A stretch of DNA of 37,268 bases from a virus. The notes beneath the pieces are model-generated. The model searched no databases, was not told where the DNA came from, and worked only from the letters and a program-made list of their open reading frames with translations. Positions 25,569 to 33,326 of the stretch are shown one piece after another. Every line of letters begins with the position of its first letter. The stretch's first letter is position 1. The DNA is taken from positions 1 through 37,268 of IMG/VR virus record IMGVR_UViG_3300028844_003918, one strand, 5' to 3'. The position numbers were made by a program, and so were the translations under genes.

Positions 25569-26690
25569 ATGACTGAAGATTTAAAATGGAGCAACTATGA
25601 CTTTACAAAAATCCCGTTTGACGACATTGTTAGCGTCGGACAAAGGACACTCATATATAGAGACTTGTTTACTGTCAGCTGGCTGCTTGGAAGATTCTGT
25701 AACTACAAATGTAGCTACTGTTGGCCCTACGCAAGAAGCGACCGCAAAGATCATAGACCTACAGAACTATGTGTCAAAACAATTGACGAAATAAAAAGGC
25801 AAGCTCGTGAAAACGGATTTAATAGTTTTCATTTTTCTCTTAGTGGTGGCGAGCCTACTTTTCACCCTGGGTATTTGGATATCTTACAGCATTTGGCTGA
25901 TGATATAGACAACACTAACTATACTAGCGTACATATGACGTCGAACTGTAGTCGTAACATGCGTTGGTTTGAACAGTATGTAGAAGCAGTTAAGCCCTTT
26001 CATAGAGCTAGTATTACAGCAAGTCTGCACACAGAACACGTAAACAGTAAAGAGAAGATGCAAGACTTTGCAGACAAGTTGATCTTCTGTCAGGAGCATG
26101 ATGTACAAGTTACAATTAATCAAGTTATGGTACCAGAATGGTTTGAACGTGATTGGGAGAATGCTTTGTTCTTTCACGAACAAGGAATCAACGTTACCCT
26201 TAAACCGCAATCCGATCCTACTGCGAGCCGGGTGGTTGAAGGCTACAAAGAAGAAGATCTTAAAAAGTTATGGAACGGAATGCCACAGCGAGCATACACA
26301 GAAAACAAAAGGGTTTGGGCAGAAAGGCCTAAGCCGTCATTCCAGATACCTCAAGGAGTAGAAGGTAAATTAGATACAAGTATTCCTTGGCATATGCAAG
26401 TAGAGCTTAAAGACTCTAAAGGTAAAAAGTGGTATATGGACCAAGCAGAACGCTTTAATGCCTTTAATTTCAACAATTTCGAAGGATGGGCATGCAATGC
26501 CGGTTACAGCGGAATAATAATACGGGAGCCTGACGGTTCGATAAAAAGAAGCTATTCATGTCATGATGCACCCCTTGGTAACATCGAAACAGGTTTTGAA
26601 CTTTTTAAAACACCTAAAACTTGTATAACAAAAAGTTGTGTAAGTTCAGCAGATTCAAAGATACCTAAAGTAAAAAATGAAAAATTATAG
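25569..26690 (+). CDS. Radical SAM protein with C-terminal cysteine module (L)
   Basis: A 373-residue enzyme of the 10176/24414 group. CNYKCSYC is at residues 44-51 after a longer N-terminal extension, then LSGGEPTFH and SNCSRNMRWF. An insertion (about 210-300) includes ELKDSKGKKWYMDQAERF, placed like the hairpin regions of the two relatives, before EGWACNAG, SCHDAPLGN and CITKSCVSSADSKIPK. The end IPKVKN is shared with the previous gene's product (VPKIKN). An ideal sigma70 promoter lies directly before the ATG. The 3' end overlaps the sulfotransferase-like gene by 14 bases. Confidence 0.86.
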   Translation: MTEDLKWSNYDFTKIPFDDIVSVGQRTLIYRDLFTVSWLLGRFCNYKCSYCWPYARSDRKDHRPTELCVKTIDEIKRQARENGFNSFHFSLSGGEPTFHPGYLDILQHLADDIDNTNYTSVHMTSNCSRNMRWFEQYVEAVKPFHRASITASLHTEHVNSKEKMQDFADKLIFCQEHDVQVTINQVMVPEWFERDWENALFFHEQGINVTLKPQSDPTASRVVEGYKEEDLKKLWNGMPQRAYTENKRVWAERPKPSFQIPQGVEGKLDTSIPWHMQVELKDSKGKKWYMDQAERFNAFNFNNFEGWACNAGYSGIIIREPDGSIKRSYSCHDAPLGNIETGFELFKTPKTCITKSCVSSADSKIPKVKNEKL

Positions 26691-27495
26691 CATATTAAGT
26701 TATAACAGGACAGGTAGCACAGTTGTAGGACAGATGTTAGCAGGGTATTTTGGAAAAGAATATCAAGCAGAAATAACAAATATGTCAACTGTTTTAATGA
26801 GGTATGACGAAACTGGTAAAGATGTAAATGTACCTTTTTCAGATAATTTGCCTAAAGGTACATATGTAAAAACATATGATGTTATCGACGAAGAAGTTAA
26901 GAGGATTTTTAATTACAATAATCCTAAGCCGTTTGAAATAGGAACTTATGAGTATAAGCAAGAAGTAGACAAAAGAAAAAGATTACTTGAATATAATAAG
27001 AATAGTGATAATAAAAGTATTTTTAAAATTCAACCCCAAACATACTTAACACATTTTAGAGATTTAGAATTTTTAGAAAATTATGATTTTATATTCTGTG
27101 CTAGAAGAGATATAAGAGAACAAATATTAAGTTATCTCATTGCAATGCAAACAAAAATATTTCATATTGGATTTAATAGTCAAGTAGTAGATGTACCTAA
27201 AATAACAATAAATCGAAAAAACTTTGAGTATTGCTTAGAAGGACTAATTATTACAAATAAACTTTTTAAATATTTTAAAGAAAGAAAACAAATAGATCAA
27301 ATTATTTTTTACGAAGACTGGGAAGATGACACTAATAAAATATTGCCACTACTTGGATTCAAAAATACTCCTACAAAAACTTTTAAAAAGATAAAATATA
27401 CTGTAGGAGAAAAACATAAACTTGTAAATAACTTACAAGAAGTATATGATTGGATGGATAATGAAGAAGAATTTAATTACACCTATAAGCTATAA
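26677..27495 (+). CDS. Sulfotransferase-like protein
   Basis: A 272-residue protein. The N-terminus has LSYNRTGSTVVGQMLAGYFG at about residues 7-26, where RTGST resembles the 5'-phosphosulfate-binding loop of PAPS-dependent sulfotransferases. FCARRDIREQILSYLIAM (about 141-158) resembles the 3'-phosphate-binding segment (RxPxxxxxS form). These two signatures in order make a sulfotransferase fold likely; NTPase activity is less likely because no Walker B strand is evident. The usual acceptors are sugars, lipids or tyrosines. It overlaps its upstream radical SAM neighbour by 14 bases and its downstream oxygenase-like neighbour by about 35. Substrate unknown. Confidence 0.65.
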   Translation: MKNYSILSYNRTGSTVVGQMLAGYFGKEYQAEITNMSTVLMRYDETGKDVNVPFSDNLPKGTYVKTYDVIDEEVKRIFNYNNPKPFEIGTYEYKQEVDKRKRLLEYNKNSDNKSIFKIQPQTYLTHFRDLEFLENYDFIFCARRDIREQILSYLIAMQTKIFHIGFNSQVVDVPKITINRKNFEYCLEGLIITNKLFKYFKERKQIDQIIFYEDWEDDTNKILPLLGFKNTPTKTFKKIKYTVGEKHKLVNNLQEVYDWMDNEEEFNYTYKL

Positions 27496-27985
27496 AATTA
27501 ATATAGACCAACTAAAGCATGATAGTGCTGTTGTTTTAGACAAATATCCATTCAACAACCATAATCAAATATGTTTTCAAAATACACAAGGTGTTGAATC
27601 TGATCCGTATCAAGGCACCGGTGATAGTAGATTAGACCATTGTCCTATGTATGGGCTAGAAGAATCTGATTTTACTGAGTTTAATCCTGAGTTTAACGGA
27701 ACAGTGTTTGAAGAAATATTCAAAACATTTCCACATACAATAGGAAGAATGAGATTAATGAAAGTGCCTGCAAAAAAATGTTATTGGATGCATAATGATC
27801 CTGGAATGGTGCGTTATCATTTTGCTGTAGATACTAATGCAGACTGTTTTATTCTATATAGAGATCATGGTCATTATCATATTCCTGCTGATGGTGTATG
27901 TTATAAAATGGATACCGACGAACACCATACGGCTGTTAATGCAAGTAGAGATGATCGTATACATTTAGTGATAAGTGGCATATGA
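27461..27985 (+). CDS. 2OG-Fe(II) oxygenase-like protein 2 (Asp/Asn hydroxylase type)
   Basis: A 174-residue protein whose middle resembles the aspartyl/asparaginyl beta-hydroxylase family: CYWMHNDPG supplies the HxD metal pair, then YHFAVDTN, GHYHIP, and HHTAVNASRDDRIHLVISG supplies the distal histidine and the basic residue for 2-oxoglutarate. The family hydroxylates protein side chains or small amino-acid derivatives. The ATG at 27461 is preferred over that at 27446 because it follows GGATGGATA and leaves a shorter overlap. It lies between a sulfotransferase-like gene and a short unknown gene. The fold is well supported; the substrate is not. Confidence 0.75.
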   Translation: MKKNLITPISYKINIDQLKHDSAVVLDKYPFNNHNQICFQNTQGVESDPYQGTGDSRLDHCPMYGLEESDFTEFNPEFNGTVFEEIFKTFPHTIGRMRLMKVPAKKCYWMHNDPGMVRYHFAVDTNADCFILYRDHGHYHIPADGVCYKMDTDEHHTAVNASRDDRIHLVISGI

Positions 27986-28440
27986 TTAATTTTGAAAACT
28001 TTTATAAAACAAGACAAAGCCTTTCTGGATTTGAAGAATATAAAATTGTAAACTCTTTGTTAAAATCGTTTGCTAATGCAAGAGCTAACGATACTTCTAT
28101 TGCAGAACCTAAATTTTCTAATTGCTATTATGATAAAGAATGGAAACTAGACTTTGCAAAAAAGCCCGTAGATATTTTTGAATATAGTTTTAATTGTTTA
28201 AGAATTTATCTTACTTACAACCATGAAGAACTAGAAAATGCAAAATTTTTTAGAAGTGTTGATTTATTTTTTAAATGTTTACAACAACATTTTAATCTAG
28301 ATAAAAGAGAATGGTTAGATAAAATGTATAGCTGTGCTCAAGAAAGTGAACATCATAAGGCTTTTGTATTTTTACAAAATATGGATCAATATTTTGAAAA
28401 ATTAAAAATTATGGATGATATGAAATGTTTGATAAAATAG
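27982..28440 (+). CDS. Hypothetical helical protein
   Basis: A 152-residue, mainly helical, polar protein (ENFYKTRQSLSGFEEYKIV at its start, many F/Y/K residues). No membrane segment or catalytic motif is recognised. It is joined to the preceding gene by an ATGA overlap and to the following hydrolase-like gene by a 16-base overlap, so it belongs to the operon. Aromatic and charged composition with few glycines suggests a compact helical adaptor, but no function can be given. Confidence 0.65.
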   Translation: MINFENFYKTRQSLSGFEEYKIVNSLLKSFANARANDTSIAEPKFSNCYYDKEWKLDFAKKPVDIFEYSFNCLRIYLTYNHEELENAKFFRSVDLFFKCLQQHFNLDKREWLDKMYSCAQESEHHKAFVFLQNMDQYFEKLKIMDDMKCLIK

Positions 28441-29129
28441 AAGTCCATCAAGATCATTTGTATTGCACTCCGTCTCGATACAACAAAAATTTACCTTTAT
28501 TGGTTATGAGTCATGGTTCAGGAGGTATTAGTGATATTGATTTAGATTTTGCAAACATAGCATGCTCTAAAGGATATCAAGTTGCTGTTATAGATCATTT
28601 TACAAAACGAAATGTAAAAAATCAAATGTGGCATAATGTAGAAAATATCTATCCTAGTTTTGATGATAGGGCTATAGATATTTTTGAAGTTCTAAAAAAA
28701 TATAAATCAGAAAGAAATGTATTGTTTGGGATTAGTGCCGGTGGAACTGCAAGTTTAATTTGTAGCAGCGAATTTGATAAAACATTTATAGTGTATCCTG
28801 CTCTTGTAGGAATTACAGAACAAATGCTTTCTGCAAAAAATGTGACAGTTGTCACAGGAAAAGATGATGACTGGACACCGCTTAATCAAGCCTCTCGATA
28901 TGCAGAACATGCAGATATTGATTTGCACATTGTTGATGGTTATCATGGATATTTAAATCCTAGAGAAGACAGATATTTAGACAATGTAATTAGTTTACGT
29001 AATATAAACTTGCCTATTCCATTTGTAGGCACACTTGAAGAAATAAATTATGAAAAAGGTGTGACTACAAAATTCAACCAAAAAAGTAGGACTTACACTG
29101 AAAACTTATTTTTAGATTGGTTATCTTAG
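28425..29129 (+). CDS. Alpha/beta hydrolase, dienelactone-hydrolase-like
   Basis: A 234-residue protein with a clear alpha/beta hydrolase plan: an oxyanion loop SHGSGG (about residues 29-34), a nucleophile elbow GISAGG at about 105-110, a candidate acid in TGKDDDWTP, and a candidate histidine in GYHGY. The order fits dienelactone-hydrolase-like enzymes, which hydrolyse esters, lactones or acyl groups. It is the last gene of the long plus-strand run from 24414 and overlaps a minus-strand gene by 9 bases at its 3' end. Removal of an acyl group from a glycan or small molecule is possible; the substrate is unknown. Confidence 0.72.
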   Translation: MFDKIEVHQDHLYCTPSRYNKNLPLLVMSHGSGGISDIDLDFANIACSKGYQVAVIDHFTKRNVKNQMWHNVENIYPSFDDRAIDIFEVLKKYKSERNVLFGISAGGTASLICSSEFDKTFIVYPALVGITEQMLSAKNVTVVTGKDDDWTPLNQASRYAEHADIDLHIVDGYHGYLNPREDRYLDNVISLRNINLPIPFVGTLEEINYEKGVTTKFNQKSRTYTENLFLDWLS

Positions 29130-29777
29130 ACGCTGTATGCGGGCTTTTTGCGTGTCTGCATAGGTTTTATTATACTCCGCTATATTGATACTCGGAAGGC
29201 TAAAAGGCGCTTGTATGACGCTCTTAAGCTGTGTAAAGCATACATTTTGCCAGCATTTAGGGTCTTTGTTAACACCTATATAATCGCCTTTATCGTTGTG
29301 TTGTCTGCAAGTATTACACATATCTTGATGTAAAATCCACTGTCTATCCTTGCCCAAATAAGCAACTAAATCCTGCATACTACGCCGGCGCATTAATAGC
29401 TCTATGCTAATAAAAGCATAATCGTATCCTAAATCAATAGCTCGATTTACTTCATATGGAATAAACCAATCTTCGCTCCATCTAGCTGTTCTGCTAGATC
29501 CTTTGTTTCTATAATCAGGATGGTAGTATGTGCGGGTACTGCACCTTGCAATATTTTTTGGATATGTGCCGTTGTTCCACAATCCACTAAATGCAACTAT
29601 TTTATCATCATCATATATTATTTCAAAACTATCAAATTTGTCTACAGTGTTTTGTAGATTATAATAGTTTTTTGCATTACGATGATTATCGTTTGCTTCA
29701 ATCCATTTACATAGTTTGGCTAAATTTTCTATATGCTTTGCAAAATCTTCTGCTTGTAATATATCAACAATTTCCAT
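29121..29777 (-). CDS. GNAT acetyltransferase-like protein
   Basis: A 218-residue protein with a GNAT-like centre: IIYDDDKIVAFSGLW, then CSTRTYYHPDYRNKGSSRTARW, in which the YRNKGS segment resembles the acetyl-CoA pyrophosphate loop (Q/RxxGxG/A). The following helix and ISIELLMRRRS fit the later strands. The start at 29777 is chosen over that at 29849 because the extra 24 residues lie within the coding end of the upstream gene, which it overlaps by 14 bases. Transcription is probably coupled with the dehydrogenase gene before it. It may acetylate an amino sugar, but no substrate is visible. Its 3' end converges on the hydrolase gene. Confidence 0.6.
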   Translation of the reverse strand: MEIVDILQAEDFAKHIENLAKLCKWIEANDNHRNAKNYYNLQNTVDKFDSFEIIYDDDKIVAFSGLWNNGTYPKNIARCSTRTYYHPDYRNKGSSRTARWSEDWFIPYEVNRAIDLGYDYAFISIELLMRRRSMQDLVAYLGKDRQWILHQDMCNTCRQHNDKGDYIGVNKDPKCWQNVCFTQLKSVIQAPFSLPSINIAEYNKTYADTQKARIQRLR

Positions 29778-30825
29778 AATTAGTCCATGGGTTAAAATTA
29801 TAAACACCTTGCATAGGCTTGTCATGTTTATGAACTTGCACATAAACACTAGGATTTTCTTTTACAACCCCTCCACCGTGTTGTTTTATATAGTGCTGTA
29901 CGAGTAAACTAAATGAACCGTCTGTATATTCTACATCAGGTTTATAAGTATCACTGCTGAACATGATTTTATTACCGTGTTTTAAAATCTCTATTGCCAT
30001 ATTTTCTGCTTGCTTCTCTCTTGCTATAGTTATAGCACCAAATAAATCGTATTGCAAGTTTAATCTTTCTGCTAGATTACTTAATGCAATGTTATCTCTA
30101 GGATGACACGGTCCCCCATCACCCATACCTGCTTCCATATATGCTTTACTTACAATACGCTGACTACTGTTTGCAAGTGCCTCTGTCACTATATCTACAT
30201 CCATGTTTCCTAGCTTTACTGCAACGTCTTGTATCATATTAACAATAGATAGTTTTGCACTGATAAATGTGTTGTAAAAAACTTTGATACTTTCAGCTTC
30301 TTCGTATGTGCCGTAAACATATCTTGCTTGTGTACAAATAGTTTCGTAAAACTTTTTTAGTTGGCTTTTCCCACCAATTATTATCATTTCTGGATTTAAA
30401 AAGTCTTCTTTCACAGACCCCATTGCAATTAGATAAGGATTGTAAACAAAATTTGTGTTAGTGCATAACTTTGCAAGGCGCCGACAAGTGCCAGGCAGCA
30501 CTGTACTAATAAGCACTAGTTCTTGATTTTTGTTCATGTGCTTGTTGCATTCTATTAGTACTTCTTCAACAATACTGTAGTTAAAATCTTTTGTAGGCAA
30601 ATGGCTTATAGGTTGGCTACCGTCATATTCTTTAGAGTGTGGTGTAGGAACTGCAACAAATACTATTTTTCGGCCTAGTACTGCACCTTGTATACTAGGA
30701 AATTGATAAACACCTTTTGTTTTTATTTTCTTTATATCGTACGCAGTCACATCATGACCCTTTTCTGCAATAGCTTCTGCACAAGGCAGTCCTAATTTTC
30801 CTAATCCTATAAATGCTATATCCAT
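29764..30825 (-). CDS. UDP-glucose 6-dehydrogenase family protein
   Basis: A 353-residue nucleotide-sugar dehydrogenase. The NAD-binding loop GLGKLG is at residues 7-12 with Asp30 after the second strand, VAVPTP at 58-62, and a central KVFYNTFISAKLS segment (181-193). The catalytic cysteine lies in GMGDGGPCHPRDN at Cys240; the family's usual lysine after the cysteine (CxPKD) is arginine here (Arg243). The length is slightly below the usual 390-450 residues, with the loss in the C-terminal UDP-sugar domain. Expected reaction: oxidation of UDP-glucose or a similar nucleotide sugar to a uronate with two NAD+. The Lys-to-Arg change may affect rate or specificity. Confidence 0.82.
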   Translation of the reverse strand: MDIAFIGLGKLGLPCAEAIAEKGHDVTAYDIKKIKTKGVYQFPSIQGAVLGRKIVFVAVPTPHSKEYDGSQPISHLPTKDFNYSIVEEVLIECNKHMNKNQELVLISTVLPGTCRRLAKLCTNTNFVYNPYLIAMGSVKEDFLNPEMIIIGGKSQLKKFYETICTQARYVYGTYEEAESIKVFYNTFISAKLSIVNMIQDVAVKLGNMDVDIVTEALANSSQRIVSKAYMEAGMGDGGPCHPRDNIALSNLAERLNLQYDLFGAITIAREKQAENMAIEILKHGNKIMFSSDTYKPDVEYTDGSFSLLVQHYIKQHGGGVVKENPSVYVQVHKHDKPMQGVYNFNPWTNYGNC

Positions 30826-30892
30826 TTTTTATCCTGTATAATTGAGTACAAATAATCAGCATAAGTACTACTATTACTTATAAGGTGCTATA
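30826..30892. other. Divergent intergenic gap
   Basis: This 67-base gap, the longest in the window, separates divergent genes. It has AGGATAAAAA before the minus-strand ATG and AAGG 7 bases before the plus-strand ATG. TATACA on the minus strand is a weak -10 candidate without a good -35, and no late octamer or hairpin is seen. The controlling promoters remain unidentified. Confidence 0.6.
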
Positions 30893-31864
30893 ATGATTGA
30901 CATAAGACGTGAAAAGATGTTTCCTAATGATGTTTTTGTAATGGATCATCTTGTACCAAATGTAAATTATCTTAATGATGTTGATAAAATAAAAAAGGTT
31001 TATTCTAAAAAATTGCACAAAGCTCGTAAAAGCGGATTGTATAAAAACTATGTTTTTTATACTGCAACAGACGGTTGGCATGATATATTTGATAGTTTTT
31101 TAGATAGTAATGATATAATAGCAATCACTGGCAATTATGGTCATTCAGAAAAATGGCGTTGGTTCCCTCATTGGCAAGTTGTTGTAGATAGCACTGATCC
31201 TTTACCTACGACTAAGAATGTTCCTAAATATAGATGGCAATATTGGGTACGTAGACCAAGACCGCATAGGATACAGCTTTTGCAAGAGATTGCAAAACTT
31301 GATATTATTGGAGGAGATATAATTTTTCCTACACATTTAATAGAACCTAGTGGGCGCACATTTCCTCCTACTGAAGATCTTTTTACAGATAAAAAATTGT
31401 ATAATCAAATTAGTAGGCAATTTAATCCTCCAATTGATATTGCACAAGGAACAAACGGTGCATATGTTGCCAGCTATGAAACAAGGCATGACAGAGCTAT
31501 AGATGTTGTGACTGAAACAATGTGGAACAGTGACGGAAGCATTTTTATAAGTGAAAAAACTTTCAAAGCAATTAGAGCAGGTCAATTATTTTTTGTCTTA
31601 GGACAGAAAGGAAGTATCAAAGCATTAAAAGACTATGGATTCAAAGTCTTTGATAAATGGATAGATCATAGTTATGATAGTGAAAACGATATGAATAAAA
31701 GAGCCACTATGATTGCAAATGAATTAAAAAGGATTTCTTTATTTTCTGATTCAGAATATAAAAGTATGTGGATAGATACATATGAAGATAGACTTTACAA
31801 TCAGTCATTTAAAAATTTTAAATTGCCGTATTGGAAAAAATATTTAAATAGTTTCTTTGTTTAA
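30893..31864 (+). CDS. Glycosyltransferase-like protein (GT-B-like C-terminus)
   Basis: A 323-residue protein. The most telling part is near residues 204-265: FISEKTFKAIRAGQLFFVLGQKGS followed by LKDYGFKVFDKWIDHSYD. The SEKTF(K)...AGQ pattern recurs in proteins that carry nucleotide-sugar-binding GT-B C-terminal domains, including fucosyltransferase-like ones (EK...AG..PVVLG). The N-terminal half has no clear motif. A glycosyltransferase role is plausible beside the nucleotide-sugar dehydrogenase gene with which it diverges. AAGG lies before the ATG. Its 3' end overlaps the opposite radical SAM gene by 21 bases. Medium confidence in the fold, low in the reaction. Confidence 0.55.
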   Translation: MIDIRREKMFPNDVFVMDHLVPNVNYLNDVDKIKKVYSKKLHKARKSGLYKNYVFYTATDGWHDIFDSFLDSNDIIAITGNYGHSEKWRWFPHWQVVVDSTDPLPTTKNVPKYRWQYWVRRPRPHRIQLLQEIAKLDIIGGDIIFPTHLIEPSGRTFPPTEDLFTDKKLYNQISRQFNPPIDIAQGTNGAYVASYETRHDRAIDVVTETMWNSDGSIFISEKTFKAIRAGQLFFVLGQKGSIKALKDYGFKVFDKWIDHSYDSENDMNKRATMIANELKRISLFSDSEYKSMWIDTYEDRLYNQSFKNFKLPYWKKYLNSFFV

Positions 31865-33322
31865 CTTTAGGTTTTCGTGTAATGTTTTAAGTGTAGTCAG
31901 TGGCCATCTAACCATATAGCCTAGTTCTTCGCATTTCTCCTGTGCAAGTATTCTGCGCTTAACTCTTTCTTTAAATGTCAAACTAGGATTTTTTGTTGAG
32001 AACCAATTATTATTTTCATCGTATTCTATACCCCAATGACTCATGTTCTGTCCTATAGGAGAACCTGGAAGCACAACCATTGTTTTGCCTAGATTTACTC
32101 CGCTAATTGTTCCTTGTTCATTATAAGATGATAATCGATCTAACAGCGAAAGAGTTTCGTTAAAATCTTTTTCAGTTTCAGTTGGGTATCCTACTATCAT
32201 AAGCATGTCGCATTGTATTTCATATTTTGTTAACATAGCAATAGTAAAATCTATATCATCATTAGATAGTTTTTTACCCATGTCGTGCATTACTGATTCG
32301 CTACCACTTTCAATTCCTATGTGTAATTGTTTTGCGCCTGCAATTTTCATTTTAGCAAACCATTTTTCAGTAAATTGATGTATAGGTCTACAAATAAATT
32401 GTCCACTCCAAACAACACTTTCAGATAATTTACCACTTTGTTTGGCATCTACCATTGCATCTAAAAATTCTTCAAAGGCTTTTAGACTTCCATTAATAAG
32501 ACTGTCAGTAAAATAAAATTCTTTACTACCAAAGTGTTTATAATGATGTATAATTTCATCTGCTAAACTAATACCGCTTCTATATCTATAATGTTTCCAT
32601 GCACTTTTAATATCGCAAAATGTACAATTACGTACACAGCCTCTACTTCCTGTAATTGCTACAGCCTGATTTTTATTTGTGTATTTGCTGAAATCAAAAT
32701 CACTATAGTCAGGATTAGGCAATTCGTCTAAATTATCTATTTGTTGATAACCATTATATTTTTCGCCTTTAAGTAATGCAACAATACTACGTTCTCCTTC
32801 ACCAGAAATGTATGCATCTGATAGTTTAGTTGCAATCATAAACTCACCAAAATTACTTGCACCGCTAATTCCGAAGGTACTTACACCAGGTCCACCTAGT
32901 AGTATCTTACAGTTAGATTTTTGTTTTAAAACTTCGCATAGGTCAACAGTATATAATACACTATTAACACTTAACACACTAACGCCTATCCACTCATTGT
33001 TCAACGACATTATATAATCTGCCCAGTAGTGTAAGTGACTCATATATAAGTCTAAAGCTGATTTTGAAAGAATATTTTTTTGTTCTAATAATGGAGAAAG
33101 ATCTAATTCGTCTTGTGAAATGTAACGTAAATCTGTTTGAAAGTAAGAATCTATTTCTTTAAATTCGTTATAATTTTTTTTAAGATCGGTATAAAGTTCT
33201 ATGTTAAGGTCTATTGTATTACAAACAAACCCTGCTTTTTCTACACAAGGTTTCAGTGCAGCTAGTGCAGGACTAGGCATATGGTTAGCCGTACGAGGTG
33301 ATGCAACTAAAGTTAAGCTCAT
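31844..33322 (-). CDS. B12-binding-like radical SAM protein (M)
   Basis: A 492-residue enzyme unlike the other twelve. The N-terminal part (about 1-190) has the plan of a cobalamin-binding domain (WIGVSVLSVNS, ILLGGPGVST, YISGEGERSI) but lacks an obvious DxHxxG cobalamin-ligand motif. The radical SAM motif CVRNCTFC is at residues 229-236. A later segment (GIESGSESVMHDMGKKLS, then IVGYPTETEKDFNETL) matches the C-terminal half of B12-dependent-type enzymes such as the BchE- and MiaB-like superfamily. Such proteins methylate or rearrange unactivated carbons. The late promoter lies 4 bases before the ATG and no ribosome site is seen. Confidence 0.83.
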   Translation of the reverse strand: MSLTLVASPRTANHMPSPALAALKPCVEKAGFVCNTIDLNIELYTDLKKNYNEFKEIDSYFQTDLRYISQDELDLSPLLEQKNILSKSALDLYMSHLHYWADYIMSLNNEWIGVSVLSVNSVLYTVDLCEVLKQKSNCKILLGGPGVSTFGISGASNFGEFMIATKLSDAYISGEGERSIVALLKGEKYNGYQQIDNLDELPNPDYSDFDFSKYTNKNQAVAITGSRGCVRNCTFCDIKSAWKHYRYRSGISLADEIIHHYKHFGSKEFYFTDSLINGSLKAFEEFLDAMVDAKQSGKLSESVVWSGQFICRPIHQFTEKWFAKMKIAGAKQLHIGIESGSESVMHDMGKKLSNDDIDFTIAMLTKYEIQCDMLMIVGYPTETEKDFNETLSLLDRLSSYNEQGTISGVNLGKTMVVLPGSPIGQNMSHWGIEYDENNNWFSTKNPSLTFKERVKRRILAQEKCEELGYMVRWPLTTLKTLHENLKLNKETI

Positions 33323-33326
33323 ATAG

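Noticed and set aside
30889-30894. TATAAT before the ATG at 30893
   Set aside because: It overlaps the start codon and no -35-like hexamer lies at 16-18 bases, so chance TA-richness explains it.
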